Positions 46,554 through 58,269 of a stretch of DNA of 64,000 bases are shown piece after piece. Where the stretch lies: positions 1,054,001 to 1,118,000 of the forward strand of contig OY730175.1 in the NCBI GenBank assembly GCA_963422465.1. Direction: 5' to 3'. Position numbers and translations under genes: made by a program. Source of the stretch: Lichina pygmaea (lineage: Eukaryota; Ascomycota; Lichinomycetes; Lichinales; Lichinaceae). The notes below the pieces were generated by a model. That model was not told the origin of the DNA and ran no database searches. It saw only the letters and a list, made by a program, of their open reading frames with translations. Each line of letters starts with the position of its first letter. The first letter of the stretch is position 1.

Positions 46554-47910
46554 TCAGGACGACAGCCGAACTGCTGCCGCCGGAGAGGAGGCGACTGACG
46601 ATGTCGCGATACTACCGATGGTGGCGCCGCCGCCGGCAGCTACCGGGTCCATAGGGGACGAAGAGGCATCGCGCGGTGCGGCTGCGTTCGACGCCGCAGC
46701 CGAAGCCGTCGAGCCCTGGTGTTGCCCGACGTTGTTCGACCTCATGGCCGAGTACATGGTCAAGTAGCGGCAATCGGCCGGGAACTTCTCTAGCGCGTAC
46801 CACTTGTCCAAGAGGCACTGCATCGGATCGAGGTCCCTCCAGCTCAGCAGATCCAGCTCGGTGCCGACGATGACGAAGAGCATGAAGGAGCTGTTCAGCC
46901 AGCGCTCCATGTCGAGGTGGTAGAGCGGCATCTCAAAGTGATGCCAGTACAGGTGCGCGTAGATGCGGAGCATCTGCTTGAATATGTTTCGGCAGTTGTC
47001 GAAGAAGCTCTCCGGGAAGCCGCTGGCCTTGCCGATCCAGGTCGGATCCGACAGCGTCGACAGGGGCACTTCGAGACTGGTCGGCCCTGCAGGGATCGGG
47101 GTCGTGGCACCAGGCGTGTTCACGCCGCCCGACGCATATGTCGCCGCCGAAGCGGCCGAGGTGCTGTCGGTCGGGAAGAGGTTGGTGTCCTGGATCTTCG
47201 TGGCGATCCACCTCTGCACCAACTCGATGTAGCGGTAGGCAGGTAGCCGCGTCGGATTACGGTTGATGTCCAGCCACGAATACGTGTGACTGTTTTTCTC
47301 GCAGGCATCAGCACCACCATAGTGATACCTATCCTACGATACAAAGGGAGACATGTGCGTACCCGCCTGCTGACATGGTCGGACACGACTGGAGATTACA
47401 GAGCGGAGGCTTGCCTGGCTCGGCGGCTTGTATGACGCCAACAAACTTCGTTAACGTCTGATATTGTTCATAGACTGTGGCAGGGCGAGTGACGTCAGTT
47501 TCGATGCTACGAGCCCCAGCGGCTGGACCATACAATGCCTGTTTCAGGAGACAGCGAGCGCTGCACAGGATCAGATCGAACGGATGACAAAACACACCTT
47601 GATGCGCGATCCACTCGCCCAGCTCGACCGCCTTGGGCTTGACAGCCAGGGTCATGTAGTTGCCTTTCACGAGAAAGACCTGCATCTTATCGTGGAGAAA
47701 CATTGGCGCTGCTGAGCTGTGATAGCCCATTTTGTCCCCACCTGAAGAGTAGTCGGCCGCGGACGAGCTGGGTACAGGCAAAGACGGAGGTGGGGTCGTT
47801 GTCGCCGCTGGAGGTGGACGGAAACCGATGGTAGATCCGCCTTGAGCAGAGACTGGTGAAGGACTTGGAGATGCGCCGTTTTTCGGTTGGTTGCTGGTGC
47901 CTTTATTCAA
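46554..47910 (-). CDS. MOB kinase activator/phocein family protein (MOB3-like)
   Basis: MOB proteins are small zinc-binding adaptors; MOB1/2 activate NDR/LATS kinases, while the phocein/MOB3 branch belongs to the STRIPAK phosphatase-kinase complex. Three exons on the minus strand: 47910-47598, 47474-47363, 47289-46554, all in phase, giving 386 residues. Visible blocks: KGNYMTLAVKPKAVELGEWI, then AHQ|VYEQYQTL across intron 1, PPLCNLQSCPTMSAGG (first zinc Cys pair C-x4-C), HTYSWLDINRNPTRLPAYRY, ELVQRWIATK, and YAHLYWHHFEMPLYHLD with the second zinc His pair. The N-terminal ~60 residues and the C-terminal ~70 are low-complexity extensions beyond the ~210-residue fold. Intron 1 is in frame but contains no conserved sequence. 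Assignment to the MOB3/phocein branch rather than MOB1/2 rests on the LAVKPK and CPTMSAG wording from memory. Divergent with LEO1. Confidence 0.87.
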
Positions 47911-48958
47911 AGGCCGGCTAAAACCCTGACGACTGATAACAGATTCGTTTAGCGGGAAATCATCCTGGCTTCATCTTCGGGACCCAATTGCGAAGATCAA
48001 CAGTGCATGGGCTCAGTTCCAGACATGGTGAGAGTGATTGAAAGTGAGAGAACGCTCAGGGGAACCGAGCTGGGAGTGTGTACGAGCTGGATCATCAAAC
48101 AATATCGAATACAGAAGTGCTTCTATCACGAGCTCCAGTGATTGGAAGCAATGATGCTGCCCATGAACCAAGTGATCCAGCATTCGGCCCACAGGCAAGG
48201 GGTGACGCCTAGCTGCAACAGAGACCGGGCAGAAAAGACTGGACAACATGCATCGAGAGACATGAAAGCTCTCACCAACAGCAGAACTCCAATCCCGGCT
48301 GTAGCGACTTACACAGAGTTCAAGAAGGAAGCCATCGCGGGCCTGAGTGAGGCTACCGGGGTTAGAGAAGTTGGCTTTCAAGTCAGCCAGCAGTGACGCC
48401 TCGCACAGCTCGAACAATGTCAGAGCAGAGCGTCCAGACGTAATCACGTGTCTCTCATCATCGAGGCAGTAGACGACTACTGATGACAAGAGCCGTGGGT
48501 AAGGCCGATGGCACACTTCAGTATATGGCTGTAGTACGATAGCGGAATAGGGTCCATCCTAGGGGGTCTAGCGCGATATGTATCTCGGTGTGCTGGGCTA
48601 TCGGGTCGCTTCAACGTTATCGATTCCCACCTGCCGGGCGGGTAACGTGACGTAATTAATGACTAAGCATAAGTAGTCTAGGGCCACCAATCAGCTATTG
48701 TTCCTCCATCTGATCCGCAGAGCCGCATTGTCGTCTCCGCGTGCGCGACATTTCCCTGGGAGCTCATGGGAGCTGGCAGGTCTCTGGATTCATTGACACA
48801 CCCCTATTGACAGTGTTCCAACCATTTCTTAGCTTCATCCCCGAACTTGATATCCCCCCTCGACGACTGCTTGCTACCATCATTGCTCTTCACGCTTACT
48901 GTGAGCGCTGCGACTCTTCCTTGTTCTGCCAAGTTTGATCTACTTTACACGAGCTTCT
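47911..48958. other. Divergent promoter region of MOB-family gene and LEO1
   Basis: About 1.05 kb between divergent genes. A 167-codon minus-strand frame (48013-48516) starts about 600 bases upstream of the MOB-family start but has no recognisable motif; it may be chance or a 5' UTR. CT-rich DNA lies just before the LEO1 start. Confidence 0.5.
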
Positions 48959-50697
48959 ATGGCATCAGACGCCAGCTCGCCGGACGCCAGGTCCGGGAAA
49001 GCAAGCCAAGAGACTGCGACAGAGCGAGAGGCCTCGTCTTCCAACAAGCTCGATGATGCCGATGGAGCGGAATCACACCGATCCGAGCACTCGGAGCAGC
49101 CTGCAGCGGAAGCCGACGACAACGGTGGATCCGAAGGAGAGGTCAATGGAGGCGGGGAAGATAGCGAAGAAGGCGATTCCTCGCTCTTCGGCGACGCAGG
49201 CAACGACGACGACGACGACGACGACGACGTGGGTGGCGAGGTCGATGACGACGAGCCCCAGCAACTGCCGTAAGTGTCCCCCGATTTTGTGTCTAAATGG
49301 CCTACCGAGATTCTAACCTCTCCGTAGGGCTCTTGGTTTGGACGACGAGGCGCTTGGTTCGGATGATGATGATGACGGCGATGACGAAGTCCAGCCTCAT
49401 AGAATCCGAAGAAGCATCGAGGATCGCTACGACAGCCAGGATGAAGACGTCATACAAGTAGAGCAGAGCCATCGGGTCGCGGATATCAGCATAGGCCGCC
49501 ACGGCGAACCACAGTCGACCGACGGCGAGGTGAGTCTGGGCTCGCTGACCAAACTCGATCAGCGCCGTCCAGGCTGACCGCGGCTCTCACGAGCAGGTCT
49601 ACCTGCTGAAACTACCCAAGTTCCTTGGAGTGGATTCTGTTGCATTCAGCCCGCAGACCTTCACGGTGCCGGAGAGGGAGCACCACGATTTTGGTCCACC
49701 GTCGCTCGGCTTTTCGGCCTTTTCGATCGCGACCACGACCATACACTGGCGCCATTCGCCCAAGAACCCCGGCGAGATTGAGTCTGACGCGCGCGTATTG
49801 ACGTGGAGCGACGGGAGCATGACCTTGCAGCTCGCCAACGACCCCCAATCGCAGTTCGAAATCACCTCGAAGCGAATCGGGCCGAAACAGCTCAAGACCG
49901 GACCGTCGGCAACAACGAATGGCGCAGGCAGCTCCAATTCACAGGTGGACTCCCATACGTATATAACCGCGCCACATGAGGAAGCACAGCTCTTGCGCAT
50001 GACCAACCATGTGACGACCTCCCTCAGCGTGCTACCGAGCGCTCAGGTCCATGACCAGGCGCTCGCCAAGCTGCAAGAGGCCATCGTCGCCGCCAAGACC
50101 AAGCAGGACGCAGGTGCCGCCCGTGCGGTTGGAATGATCACCGTCACCGAAGATCCCGAGTTGGCAAAGAAGAGGGCGGAAACGGTCGAGAAGGAGCGCC
50201 TCAAGCAGCAGAAGAAGATGCAGCAGACGATGATGCGAGATCTGGAACGTCAAAACCGGACCCTTGGCAGGAGCGGCCTGACCAAAACCGCGGCTGGCCT
50301 TAGCGTCGGAGCGTTGGAGGATGACGACACCGGCACCCCGCACCGCACTCACAAGCAGAGACCTGGGATGCGGCCGAGGCGAGGTAGGTATTCGGACGAT
50401 GACGACGACGACGACGGACCCAGAGGCCGGACTAGGTTCCGACAAGACGAATACGACCGGAACGATGGGTTCCTGGCCGACAGCGACGAAGAAGATGAGG
50501 ATTTTGCCGAGGGCGACGAGAACGAAGACGACGACGAGGTGATTGATCTAGGCAGCGAGGAGGAGACCGAAAAGCCGACCAAGGGCCAGAAGAGGGCTCG
50601 GCCCGCCGGAGGAGCGAGCGACCAAGCCGATCGTGGCACTCAGGGGACCAGGGCCAAGAGACGACGAATGGTCGTCGACGACGACGAGGATGAATGA
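48959..50697 (+). CDS. LEO1: RNA polymerase II-associated Paf1 complex subunit Leo1
   Basis: Leo1 is a subunit of the Paf1 complex, which travels with RNA polymerase II and supports elongation and histone modification. Three exons: 48959-49269, 49328-49529, 49597-50697; phases agree, product 537 residues. Start MASDASSPDARSG; a nearby upstream ATG (48935) is in frame but precedes the conserved acidic N-terminus. Domains: a Ser/Asp/Glu-rich N-terminus (to about 170), then the Leo1 core VYLLKLPKFLGVDSVAFSPQ, TTTIHWRHSP, VLTWSDGSMTLQL, SYITAPHEEAQLL-like block (YITAPHEEAQLLRMTNHVTT) and ALAKLQEAIVAA, followed by a basic/coiled segment (ETVEKERLKQQKKMQQTMMR) and an acidic, basic-ended tail (DEEDEDFAEGDENEDDDE, AKRRR). 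Donors GTAAGT and GTGAGT. Complete and apparently functional. Confidence 0.95.
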
Positions 50698-50985
50698 GCA
50701 GCTGCTTGTTCTCTGGCTGTTCTCGGTGCAGGGCAACCACAGCGTTCGAGTTTCATGAGGGTGGGAAAGGGGGTTACGTGTAGAGGATCACCTGGCCGTA
50801 AACAAACGGCTGCCTCTTCTGTTGCGAGACTTTTATGGTGAACGGCCTTTGCTGCAGACGACGACCTTGCCATATGCTGATTGTGGACCTCACGCAGGCC
50901 ATCTTCAGCCCGTGCTGCGGCTACTCTCAGACCAATATATGAGCCTTTTACCCACATGGCTCAGCCGTCGACTTTTCTCTTTCTT

Positions 50986-51024
<39 letters not shown>

Positions 51025-52399
51025 GTTGTGGGTGGTGATATCCAAAAGGAAGAAGTCTCAGCAATGATGCTGCCTGCTTCAGATACTATTTTCTTTACAC
51101 TCTTATTGCATAGCGTCCAGATGTTCCTCTAATCACTTGTTCCTAATCCAAGCTTATACCTTATTCCAGTCTGTCATGGTGATAGCGATGGCTTTTGCTC
51201 TATGGACATGCGGAGCATGTTACAGTAAATTGCTCAGTCTGTAAATACAAAATTATCAAGATCGCACTATTGAAGATCTACAAGAACTGTATAGATAGAC
51301 AGATAAAAGATACTATAACTTATTGACTAATAGTGAGTGAACAGCTTTGTAAACTGAAGTTGGAGCTGAAGGTCAAGTCACCAGAAGTTGATTGGTGGGT
51401 GTCAGTCTGCAGAGGAATCTGGATCTCTGTCAGACAAGTGTCTGGGTGCACAGAAGTGACAAGTGAATGAATAAGTCTGGGGATATAATCACTACTTTGT
51501 ACAGTAGAACAAACAAGTTGAGCAAAGCTCTTGTGTGAGAAGATCAGTGATGTGTACAGCAAGTCAGGTTTGACTGTCTTGTTGTCCTAACCTTGATAGC
51601 TTTCTTTTCTGCCTGTCACTCTCTCTACGTAAAGTGCTGTGGCTCTTTGATTACACCTTGTACTGCATCCATCTTGTGATCTTCTTGGTTGGCTTTGCAG
51701 AGTGTGACAGGTGAGTGAATTACTATGGAAGTACAAGGTACTTGGACTAGTGACTTGGAGATTGAATTCTTCGTGGGTGAAAGTACTACATACAGTAGCA
51801 CATCAGATCTTGAAATAAGAGAGAGAGGGAAAGAGAGAGAGAGACAGAGATGTATGTAGACAGCGAGAGGCAGCGATGTATGTAGGCAGTAAGAGATAGA
51901 GACAGAGGGGTAAGTGAGCAAGACAACTGACTATCCTTGTGTCACTTCCGTGATAGCCTCACTGGCTCTTCTGCCTGCCTGTCTATTAGTGAATGAGCTG
52001 GAAAAGATGGTGTACATATACTCTCTCTGTCTTCCCTCTTCTCTTGCAGAAAAAGAAAACTGAGTGGAAACAGCAGATGAACCAATAAATTGTGCAAGGT
52101 TGGAGAGATATAAATTTTCTTCAGAGATAGGTAAATGCTGGTATTGAGCTAGGCTAGACTGAGCTGTGCTGGAATATGCTGGAGTATGCTGGGCTGGGCT
52201 GACACTACATGATTGTGGAGTAGGCAAGTTGAGAGCCACCGAAACCAGGAGAGCAAGTCGACTACCCCAGTGACGACGATCGGTCCAAGGGTGTTGTCCG
52301 TAGGGAGTTGAAAGTTAGATGGCACGGAAGACAAGCTGAGATGGGCGTCATGGTCCTGTTCGCTTGAGTAGAGGTTGTTCTTGACTGTCGCGAAGAGCG
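50698..52399. other. Convergent intergenic region, lower GC
   Basis: Contains a (CT)n microsatellite (about 50982-51020) and a (GA)n tract near 51815-51850. 51.2-52.2 kb is markedly lower in GC than neighbouring genes and shows no long frame with recognisable motifs, so it may be an old decayed repeat. Confidence 0.5.
50982..51020. repeat. (CT)n microsatellite
   Basis: CTTT units followed by a run of about 18 CT dinucleotides, downstream of LEO1. Confidence 0.93.
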
Positions 52400-53932
52400 C
52401 TATGAGTGGACTGAAGCGATCTCTATATCTGGTGGCTCTGCCACAGGGCTCAAGATCTCAGGATGTATGCTTGCACTCTTGCGTGTGGAGACCCCATTCT
52501 CGACACCGCTGAAGTATCTTGGCAAGAGCCTCGCTCGATAAACCCATGCAGACCACGTCACAAATGTAAGAAACGTTAGTGGAAACCAGATGGCCCAGTA
52601 AATCCAGAACCTTGGTGATACACTGAAGCTCCCATTGTCGAAGTCAAACATATTCATGCCGAACAAGCCGCACAAGAATGTACCCTGATGTGTGATATTA
52701 GCTAAGAGCTTTGTTCCAAGTCGTATCGGTATATCCAATGTAGTTTCTAGCGGTGACGCAAGTAGACCAAACTCACTGGAAGGTAGAACGCAGTTATGAT
52801 AGTGATACGTCTCATAGTCCGCGAGTCTCGCCGCGAGTTTTCGGCAACTTTTATAGTCAGTTGAGTATCTTTGGACTGCATGATCTGGTATATCTACAAT
52901 CATCCATTTGTGAGTTCACGTCATGACAGTCGTTCTGTTGTTTGCAGATAAGACATACCGCTTTTAGATAGAGGTCTAGAGTCTGCTTTGTTTCCTCCCG
53001 GTCGTTCTCCAGGGCCGTGTTTCTCCCACGAGACACAGCCAAACAGCCTCTGACAGTGTCTGTGTGTGGCTGAAAGTAATTTCGCGTTGTTGCAGGAATC
53101 TGATGATCGAATTCCGTCACGCAATCGTTTAGCTTCCTCGCGAGATCAGCCGTAAAGCTGAAAATCAGCGAGTTCAGCAGAAGAGAGGTCTCGATCAGCA
53201 TCCTGTACGTGTCATCAAGTGTCATAGCATGGCCATGTAGGCGCGCACCAAGGCCTGGGTTTGATAGATCGAGAAGTCCAACAGAGCGCTGGATCATAGG
53301 AATGCGCTGGTTCAGATCCATAAGGCCGCTGTGGGTCGTGTTGCTTGCGAGGTGGACAAAGACTGCAAACAAAAACAAAAGATGACATGAACTTGCGGCC
53401 GCGCCTCTGACAAGAGCAAGAACAGTTTCCGTTGCCAAAGGATAATAAATCAGAAGGCATGATGTAGTCAACCTTTTTTTTAAATGGAATGAGGTTGCAA
53501 GAGACCACCAATCATGATAAAATCTAGGAGACGTGGCTACCAGCTTCATTACTTGCGAAGTATGTTAGACTGAGAATCATAGGATAGTCAGGTCTAGGAA
53601 GCAGTTGTCTTACCTTGCTCCTCATCCTGACCAGAACAGTACAAGTGGGGAAATGTGCCACAACGATCACCAATAGCTCACGCAGCACTGCGAGGAAGAT
53701 CAAACGTATTGAAAAGGTTGTGGAACGTCTGCTGCGTGCATGGGATCCGGACAGACCATTTTGCGTCATGGTAATGATGATGATTCAGCACGAAAATTAC
53801 AAGCCGAAGGCTTGCGGAAGAGTGATTTCTGTGATCACTTGCAGGAAGCGTGAAACGACCCCTGCAGACTAGCCAGTCATTGAATTCCTCGTTGTCCAAA
53901 GAGCTATGTTCTTTGATCTGTGTTCTCCGCAA
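52400..53932 (-). CDS. CorA-like membrane protein (fungal Mg-transporter superfamily)
   Basis: The C-terminal exons are clear: a block ending LDLYLKA (to 52959), exon 52893-52777 (IYQIMQSKDTQLTIKVAENS, RRDSRTMRRITIITAFYLP) and exon 52684-52400 (GTFLCGLFGMNMFDFD, then FWIYWAIWFPLTFLTFVTW). Together they give the CorA-like pattern: a long helix, the S/R-R-D-S-x-x-M segment, a first membrane helix ending P-G-T-F, a G-M-N-like loop and a second helix. Fungi have many such CorA-like genes, most of unproven transport activity. Upstream exons are uncertain: MKLVATSPRFYHDWWSLATS near 53549 and DWLVCRGRFTLPASDHRNHS near 53870 look like parts of the soluble N-terminal domain, but several junctions are ambiguous and the true start may lie as far up as 54280. 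Donors GTATGT and GTGAGT. Confidence 0.68.
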
Positions 53933-54351
53933 TGACTGTGAGCATAGATGTATCAGCTTCTGCTTCCTACGTGTGTAGTATATTTGTTACAGACAAGAGT
54001 AGATGAGACAAGATGATTTGACACTTACATTGGGCCGGTTCCAAACCTCCAGAGTCCGAAACCTGAAGTTTCGATCGTCCTCGAATGGCAGCCCTGATCT
54101 TTCGAGTGGAAAAAAACAGTCTTCCATTCTTCCTAAGCTCAAAGTTAGTGGGACAACCAGAGCACTTTCTCGGAACGTGAAATATACAGGCATAGCGCAG
54201 TCCTGCGCTGTTTTTGATAGCCTGCAACGTAGTAGCACAAGAAAGAGATAGAGCCAGCTGCTCTGACTGACCGACGCCAAGGGAGCGCGATGATTATATC
54301 ACCGTAGGGGAGAGGGCGGGTTTATCTCCCACCTTGGTTTGCCGTATGTAA

Positions 54352-54388
54352 CCGTGCCGTGGAGGGGTAAAACCTCCCCACGGCACGG
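54352..54388. repeat. Hairpin with GTGCCG arms (1)
   Basis: Arms CCGTGCCGTGG (54352-54362) and CCACGGCACGG (54378-54388) pair perfectly and extend inward by four more pairs (one G-T, after one mismatch) to a TAAAA loop. Total stem about 16 bp. Confidence 0.9.
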
Positions 54389-54972
54389 GTACCGTACTTC
54401 CGTAGTTGTCATCCAAAAAGGCTGTCCAGCGACAATACACCCACCGCTCCATACGCTTGTGTTCAATCAATAGCCAGGGTTCGTCCTTCAACCAGTCGAG
54501 CAATACCGTACCTTTGGGTGGCAATGCACATGCGGCTCACTGTTACCGTATAGCACACCACACCCCTTGACCATAAGGTGCAGCGTCAACACAACTCTCT
54601 ATCATTGGGCAAGTGCTGATACGAGTACGCCTTTGAGAGCGGGCAGATGCCAGCCTTGGACAGCTGCAATGATCCTACATGCATGCGTAGAGTAGTTTCA
54701 GCCTTAGCGACTCCCGACCAGGCTGGCAGCCTTCGCCCAATTCTTGATCAGACCAGGCGTGTGCAGGCTTAACTACGGCACGGTACCCCACAGGAACACA
54801 TACCGTTACGTAGAGAGGCATGACAGAGGAAAGAGCGCCCTGCTGCGGCTTAAAACTGCTTAGTGATCAGCCCTCAAAGCCACTCAAACGAAGTCATTTC
54901 ACATTTCGTCAACGGGGGGACGGGGCATGAGGAGTTCGTGGTGTGAGAAAGAACCAGTCCTCGCTCGGTGCT

Positions 54973-55025
54973 AGAAATACCAGTGCCGTGGGGCGGTTTT
55001 ACCCCCCACCGGCACGAGTATTTCT
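54973..55025. repeat. Hairpin with GTGCCG arms (2)
   Basis: Outer arms AGAAATAC/GTATTTCT (8 bp), then two mismatches, GTGCCG/CGGCAC (6 bp), two mismatches, GGG/CCC, one mismatch, GGT/ACC and a TTT loop; 20 of 25 possible pairs form. The inner part resembles the hairpin at 54352-54388. Confidence 0.9.
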
Positions 55026-55744
55026 GCACTTTGGATTCCTGGAGTAACGACACCAACAACCAATAGACCTTTGGCCGCTGGGGGCCTCTTCTGTACAACA
55101 ACACTGCACGCTGACCAGCCGCCTGACCCTTCAAAATGTTTATTATCCCTCCTGTTCCAACTGTTGAGATGAATGTCACCACACCCTACTCACATGGCTG
55201 AGCATCGCCCTTATCCAGAGGTCACGTGGCATGGAGTTGCTTGGACTGGAGCCGCATAGCCCTGTAAGGCAAAACATCTACAGACACGAGTAGGGAGCTA
55301 AGGCAAGCCATCTTCGTCACCAGCAAACACGGTAGGAGCGGAAGTAGCAGTGCTACCAGCAGGACATGTACAGTATATAGTCGGGGCTATTGCCCTAGCT
55401 ATATCACTAGATCGCTCCAGAATTAACGCTCTTCTCGACACTAGAGCCGTAAGACTCCTTTTCCGCAGTACTCGTGGCTGCCCTTCACCTGTCCATTGAG
55501 CCTCGGTCGAAACTACTCCTGAGACAAGCTGTAAGCATGGTAGTTAAGAGAAACAGAATTCTGGGAATTTTGAAGGTCTAGAAGGCGTGGAAGGCACTGT
55601 ACGTATGGGTTCACATCATACATGAGCAACAACAATGACGATGACTTTGAGAACAAAGAACCCCTACGTCTTCTGGTTAGCGGTACACACGAGTGCCGAC
55701 GGCGCTCGTCGATCACCTGTACTAGCGGCTCTGATGTGTTTCAT

Positions 55745-57545
55745 TCACTGCCGAGGGACGGGGCCCAAGCTACCACTACCAATGGCCAAGCCTCCTCCTC
55801 CTCCTCCGTGATCAAACACCTTCTGGTTAACCATGGTCAGAATCAAGTCCATCAGCTTCCTTCTGCGCACAATCTGGTAGCCACGATTGAGCTCAACCTC
55901 TATGGCGCAACAGACCTTGAGGGCGCCGATGGCTGGCCACACGGACTGTTCGCCACACAGGATCCACTGCTCGACGCTCTCCTTTGTCAGCCGCTCAAGC
56001 AGCCACACAACGTCCTGCGCGCTGACTTCAGGCATGATGGTCCGTCTTGCGCCCGGGATGTTCTCGTCGACCAGGAAGCATCAGATGCCAGTTGGCAGGA
56101 AACCCAGCGAGTCAAGCTGATTCAGCCGGTGGTGCACCTCCATGGTGAATAGCTGCAGCAAGGGACTGTTGATGTTGAGATGTCTGTTCTGGCATGGGTC
56201 AGGCCGGCTCATGTCCGATCACAGAAAGGGCGCCAGATAGGGCCACGCCTGGGAGATGATAAAGTGGTTGATGTTGAAGAGCTCAGCGATGCGCAAGAGC
56301 GGAGACTTGCGGTCAGTGTACGTGGTCTGGGTCCACGGCTGGAACGCTGTCTCCTCGGCTGAGCCCCACAGCACTATGGTGCCTCGGTCATCCTTGCATT
56401 TCAGTGTGACAGGTGAGAAGAGTGAAGAGGCTGCTGACATGTTTGATGTGAGCGCTGCAGACCAGATGAGCACATTGGGTGCAGTGATGTGGTTTAGCAG
56501 GGTTGGGACCCCGCCTCAGCTGTTGGTCAAGACAGCGACGTTCAGGACCCTCTTTGTCCGCGCGTACACCTCCTCAAACATCAGATCGCCGATGTTGGCC
56601 TGGACGCATTCCCCAAGGACATCGACATCAAGGAAATACCCCTTGTTGACAAATCTTGTCACCCACCTCTTGACCGTGCCCAGCCACCCGCTTGGGAGCC
56701 ACAAGCCCAGCCCGGTTGGACTGTCGGTGGAGGTCTTGTCCTGACACTTCTTGAAGGCAGACAGGTTGATACAGTCACCTGTCAAGAAATCAAGCAGCTC
56801 CTCCTTGGTGTGCACAGCGACAATGGCTGCGATCAGCACTCCCGTCACCATGCCCGTGATGATCTGCGGCAGAAGACTGCGCAGATGGAGTGCCTTGGCA
56901 ATTCCCAGATGACACAGCCTGAAGATGGCACCGCCCTGGAGGACCAACATTGATCTGCTGAAGGCCTGCCATGTGTCGTGCAAGAGTTCCAGCTTCACCT
57001 GCAAGCTGATACCACTGTGATGCGGTGGTGTTGTCAGGATGATGGTCATGTGCTTAATCACAAGGGCAACCTGGGTGATGTAATCCTCGATCAAGAGCTT
57101 TGTGCAAGCAAAGGCACAGCTGTAGAGCCACGGGGCCGTGATGTTGCCCAGGTTGTGAACAAGGCCAGAACGCAGCAGGTTCACAAGGGTCGGGATATCC
57201 TGATCTTCCCAGGCCTTGGTGATCGCCTGGAGGTGTTCGTAGATGAGACAATAATCGTAGTACTTGTTTGTCAGGTTCTGGCACCTGACCGGATATCAGA
57301 TGTCAGCAGCTTGACTAGAATCCCAGGACGTATCGCGCGGTGCCCATCAGGAGGTGATGGCCCCAGTCTACTAACACCGACCAAGCTGCAAAAGGACCAC
57401 CTACCATAGATCATGTCTGAGGATGGCATCCACATGGTACGCCACATCCTCGTAGTTTTTGTACAAGCAGGTCTCAACCAGTCAATGCAGCCAGAGCTCC
57501 AGCAGGCTCTTGTGCCACCACCACATGAGCAGTTTCTAGTCGCAA
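55745..57545 (-). pseudogene. Patatin-like lipase (TGL4/TGL5 type), decayed copy
   Basis: Family members are lipid-droplet triacylglycerol lipases or lysophospholipid acyltransferases. On the minus strand I read NYEDVAYHVDAILRHDLW, an intron (57404-57285), NKYYDYCLIYEHLQAITKAW, NLLRSGLVHNLGNITAP, MLVLQGGAIFRLCHLGIAKA, LLPQIITGMVTGVLIAAIVA, NKGYFLDVDVLGECVQANIG, then after a stop LNHITAPNVLIWSAALTSNM, TQTTYTDRKSPLLRIAELFN and WPAIGALKVCCAIEVELNRG. In-frame TGA codons interrupt it (after LTNS, after PYLAPFL and after LPTGI), at least two where Arg is expected, plus an early TAG. The expected G-x-S-x-G nucleophile elbow reads TGMVTG, with no Ser. Many Cys, Val and Gln stand where Arg or Ala is usual, a C-to-T and G-to-A signature. 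A non-functional duplicate is the best reading. Confidence 0.82.
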
Positions 57546-57645
57546 TAGATGACCATGATCATGTCAGCCTTGTTGTCATGATACAGAGAGAGTGAGGGAC
57601 CACATGGGGGGTTTGTTCTTGGGGTCTGGAGAATCTTGAGGTCAG

Positions 57646-57668
57646 CCCCCCCCCCCCCCCCCCCCCCC
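57646..57668. repeat. C23 homopolymer at a pseudogene junction
   Basis: Run of 23 C on the + strand, lying exactly between the two decayed gene copies (patatin-like and phosphotransferase-like). Confidence 0.93.
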
Positions 57669-58269
57669 GGATGCTTACCCGCTGCCAGAAGAAGGCGACG
57701 TCTGTGGCCGTGTTCCATACAGGAGTGGCCATGGGCAACAGGCTGGTGCTGGTGCTGCCGATGCTGGTGCCGTTGCTGCTGCTGCTGATGCTCTTGGCCA
57801 TGATGCGCCTGCAAGTAGGATCTGTGGGATGGTCGCCGGTCCATTGCTCTCTCTTGATTCTCGGCTTCTGATAACCGTCGAGGCTGTCTGAGGCCGCCTT
57901 GCCGCCGTCCACCGATCCGATGTAACTGCTTTTCATGGCACCCATCTCGTTCGCAAGACCCTCAAGCTGCTTTGCCACAGCCAGCTTCTGCGACGGATCG
58001 AGATGTTTCCACACCTTATTGAGTGGCTTCCCGGGCATGTACTCCATGGTTATGGCCGTGATCTTGTTGTTGGTATCGAACTGGACATCGTGCACCTTCG
58101 GGACAGGGATTGTGGTATGTTCGGCGATGAATCGAAGGTTTGCAGCTTCTGCGGCTCACAAGTCATCCCCGGATTTGATGACCTTGTCACCAATTCGGAC
58201 TACCTTCCGACTGCCGAGGCTACGTAGTTCCTCCTCATCTGTGGTGTGCGCTACCGGTAGCTCAGACAT
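57669..58269 (-). pseudogene. APH-type phosphotransferase, truncated and broken
   Basis: The minus strand starts at 58269 with MSELPVAHTTDEEELRSLGS and reads KVVRIGDKVIKSGDDL, an in-frame TGA, then AAEAANLRFIAEHTTIPVPK, VHDVQFDTNNKITAITMEYM and LAVAKQLEGLANEMGAMKSS, YIGSVDGGK. This is the N-lobe of the fungal aminoglycoside-phosphotransferase/choline-kinase-like fold (the ITAITMEYMPG segment is the hinge). The C-lobe with the catalytic HGDLxxxN and the metal-binding D is absent: homology fades around 57880 and the frame runs into the C23 tract. Natural substrates of these fungal proteins are mostly unknown. Confidence 0.78.

Larger units (their letters stand above)
54281..55744. other. Gene-poor stretch holding two large hairpins
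   Basis: No gene is supported. Two inverted repeats with related GTGCCG arms (54352-54388 and 54973-55025) lie about 600 bases apart. Short minus-strand frames cross both hairpins but have no recognisable motif. Confidence 0.55.

Noticed and set aside
48013-48516. 167-codon minus-strand frame upstream of the MOB-family gene
   Set aside because: No recognisable motif and no evident splice into the MOB-family gene; kept only as a note on the intergenic region.
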